A DNA stretch of 6,519 nucleotides from Nitrospinae bacterium RIFCSPLOWO2_12_FULL_45_22 (lineage in GTDB: Bacteria; 2-12-FULL-45-22), in assembly GCA_001803565.1 (NCBI GenBank), contig MHDQ01000270.1:1-6519 (forward strand), given 5' to 3'. A program made the position numbers and the translations under genes. The stretch's first letter is position 1. Each line of letters opens with the position of its first letter. Of the stretch, positions 5,762-6,519 are shown in pieces. Below the pieces are notes generated by a model. The model saw only the letters and a program-made list of their open reading frames with translations, ran no database searches and was not told where the DNA came from.

Positions 5762-5961
5762 ATTTTATTTCATATGGATCAAACCTCTTGAATATCGGTT
5801 ATGAGATGGGTAAAAATAATTTATTCAGGCAAAGCCCTGCTGTATGTGCCACTGAGGCACACCAAGTAAGAATGATATAGTATAATTATTTGCTATGATG
5901 GGGTTTTAGCCATGCATCCTTACATAGACTTTGGTTGGCGAAAGTACTGCACGATAATGAG

Positions 5962-5990
5962 TTGACAGTTGGTACGAGGTCTGATATAGT
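5962..5990 (+). promoter_or_regulatory. Sigma-70 type promoter of the sensor gene
   Basis: TTGACA (5962-5967) is a perfect -35 box; 17 bases later TATAGT (5985-5990) matches the -10 consensus at five of six positions. The start is predicted near 5996-5998, leaving a leader of about 80 nt before the sensor gene. The sensor is therefore expected to be made by the housekeeping sigma factor, unlike the operon upstream. Confidence 0.75.
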
Positions 5991-5993
5991 TAT

Positions 5994-6032
5994 GAAAGAA
6001 AATAGAGTAATCCCCACCGAAAATTTTCTTTC
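5994..6032. promoter_or_regulatory. Inverted repeat over the predicted start site (possible operator or leader hairpin)
   Basis: GAAAGAAAAT (5994-6003) and ATTTTCTTTC (6023-6032) form a perfect 10-bp inverted repeat with a 19-base spacer. It begins four bases after the -10 box, so it overlaps the predicted transcription start. It could bind a repressor or fold in the leader RNA. The stem is AT-rich and lacks a T-run directly after it. Confidence 0.45.
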
Positions 6033-6078
6033 TATCCTTTTATAGTGATAAACATCCTATCTTTGATGGTGAATGAGC

Positions 6079-6519
6079 ATGCGTCCTTTTGCTTTTAACC
6101 TCTCCACTAAACTACTCATTTGCCTCATTGGCAGCATGGCGTTCATCTTTGGCATCATAGGGGTAATGAGTGTAAGAATGCACCGCCAGCATTTATTGGA
6201 AGCTATCGTCATGAGTGCCGACCGGACCAGCGATGTGATCAGGCGCAGTACTCGTTACTCCATGTTAAAAGATGAACGGAAGGTGGTCTACCAAATTATC
6301 AACACTATTGCCCATGAGCCGGGGATGATAAAGATCAGGATTTTCAACAAAGAGGGCAAGATTACCTTCTCCACTGATCCACTAGAAATCAACTCCTTTG
6401 TCAATAAACAGGCTGAGGCCTGTTACGGATGTCATAGTCGTGCCCAGCCCCTAAGTAAGCTCTCCAGCCCAGACCGCTCCCGGGATTATTACACTCCGGA
6501 TAAAAAACACGTCCTGGGT
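6079..6519 (+). CDS. Membrane sensor protein with periplasmic c-type heme motif, probable histidine kinase (5' part)
   Basis: An open frame of 147 codons runs off the right edge. A stop at 6070-6072 limits the start to ATG 6073 or ATG 6079; the latter has GGTGA six bases upstream and is slightly preferred. Residues 11-31 form a signal-anchor helix. The following region (about 34-147) looks like a periplasmic sensor domain: SADRTSDVIRRSTRYSMLKDE, then IKIRIFNKEGKITFSTDP, then CYGCH (115-119), a c-type heme attachment motif. This arrangement is typical of heme-containing sensor kinases in anaerobic respirers, where it would report redox state or a gaseous ligand. The kinase part would lie beyond the window, so the type of output domain is inferred. 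It has its own sigma-70 promoter. A link to control of the upstream operon is possible but unproven. Confidence 0.82.
   Translation, partial: MRPFAFNLSTKLLICLIGSMAFIFGIIGVMSVRMHRQHLLEAIVMSADRTSDVIRRSTRYSMLKDERKVVYQIINTIAHEPGMIKIRIFNKEGKITFSTDPLEINSFVNKQAEACYGCHSRAQPLSKLSSPDRSRDYYTPDKKHVLG

Larger units (their letters stand above)
5528..6072. other. Gene-free stretch after the operon
   Basis: No convincing gene lies here. A 98-codon frame (5584-5880) begins at TTG without a ribosome binding site, runs straight through the palindromic element and has no recognisable protein character. The stretch holds the second MITE-like element, a short hairpin TGTGCC-ACTGA-GGCACA (5845-5861) without a T-run, and the promoter of the sensor gene. 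I find no clear intrinsic terminator for the operon; TAGGA-CTTC-TCCTA (5525-5538) is too short and lacks a T-run. The element's own fold may serve that purpose. Confidence 0.7.

Noticed and set aside
5813-5831. Possible fourth enhancer site (TTTATTCAGGCA) before the sensor gene
   Set aside because: Only one half-site resembles the motif, with an inserted base, and the partner half is missing.
5584-5880. 98-codon open frame after the operon
   Set aside because: It starts at TTG with no ribosome binding site, runs through the palindromic MITE and both its flanks, and the product has no family resemblance; chance openness is more likely.

Overview
The window looks like a chromosomal segment of a strictly or facultatively anaerobic, respiratory bacterium of the Desulfobacterota/Desulfuromonadota or Nitrospirota kind. 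The assignment is inference. It rests on moderate GC, a HybA/HybB-type (NrfD) membrane redox module, GcvH-like proteins of the sort found in such genomes, a sigma-54 promoter with upstream enhancer sites, and a sensor protein with a periplasmic c-type heme motif (CYGCH). No species can be named from the sequence.

Layout, all on the + strand: (1) the 3' end of an unrecognised gene (to 134); (2) a 123-bp MITE-like palindrome (141-263) with 12-bp terminal inverted repeats and an 8-bp target duplication; (3) a regulatory region with three copies of a 17-bp palindrome (274-375) and a near-perfect -24/-12 sigma-54 promoter (496-510); (4) a compact six-gene operon (596-5527); (5) a gene-free stretch (5528-6072) with a second MITE-like element (131 bp, 13-bp inverted repeats, 9-bp target duplication) that carries an inner palindrome, followed by a good sigma-70 promoter; (6) the 5' part of a membrane sensor gene with a c-heme motif, cut by the window end.

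The operon encodes, in order: a membrane-anchored GcvH-like protein; a Tat-exported four-cluster ferredoxin of the HybA type with a C-terminal anchor; a HybB/NrfD quinone-interacting membrane protein; a second membrane-anchored GcvH-like protein; a small membrane protein; and a soluble GcvH-like protein with an N-terminal cysteine cluster. None of the three GcvH-like proteins has a lysine at the position that carries lipoate in true GcvH. All three share an extra C-terminal domain with a QDGG motif, and the small membrane protein ends in the same motif. The operon has no catalytic subunit (no hydrogenase, no molybdopterin enzyme).

Inferred working model: a membrane complex in which the periplasmic Fe-S protein and the NrfD subunit exchange electrons with the quinone pool, while the GcvH-like proteins form a scaffold or adaptor, probably on the cytoplasmic face. 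Expression would be driven by sigma-54 and an enhancer-binding activator, possibly linked to the heme-containing sensor downstream. The combination of degenerate GcvH domains, the QDGG tail and an orphan HybA/HybB pair is the strongest candidate here for an undescribed system.
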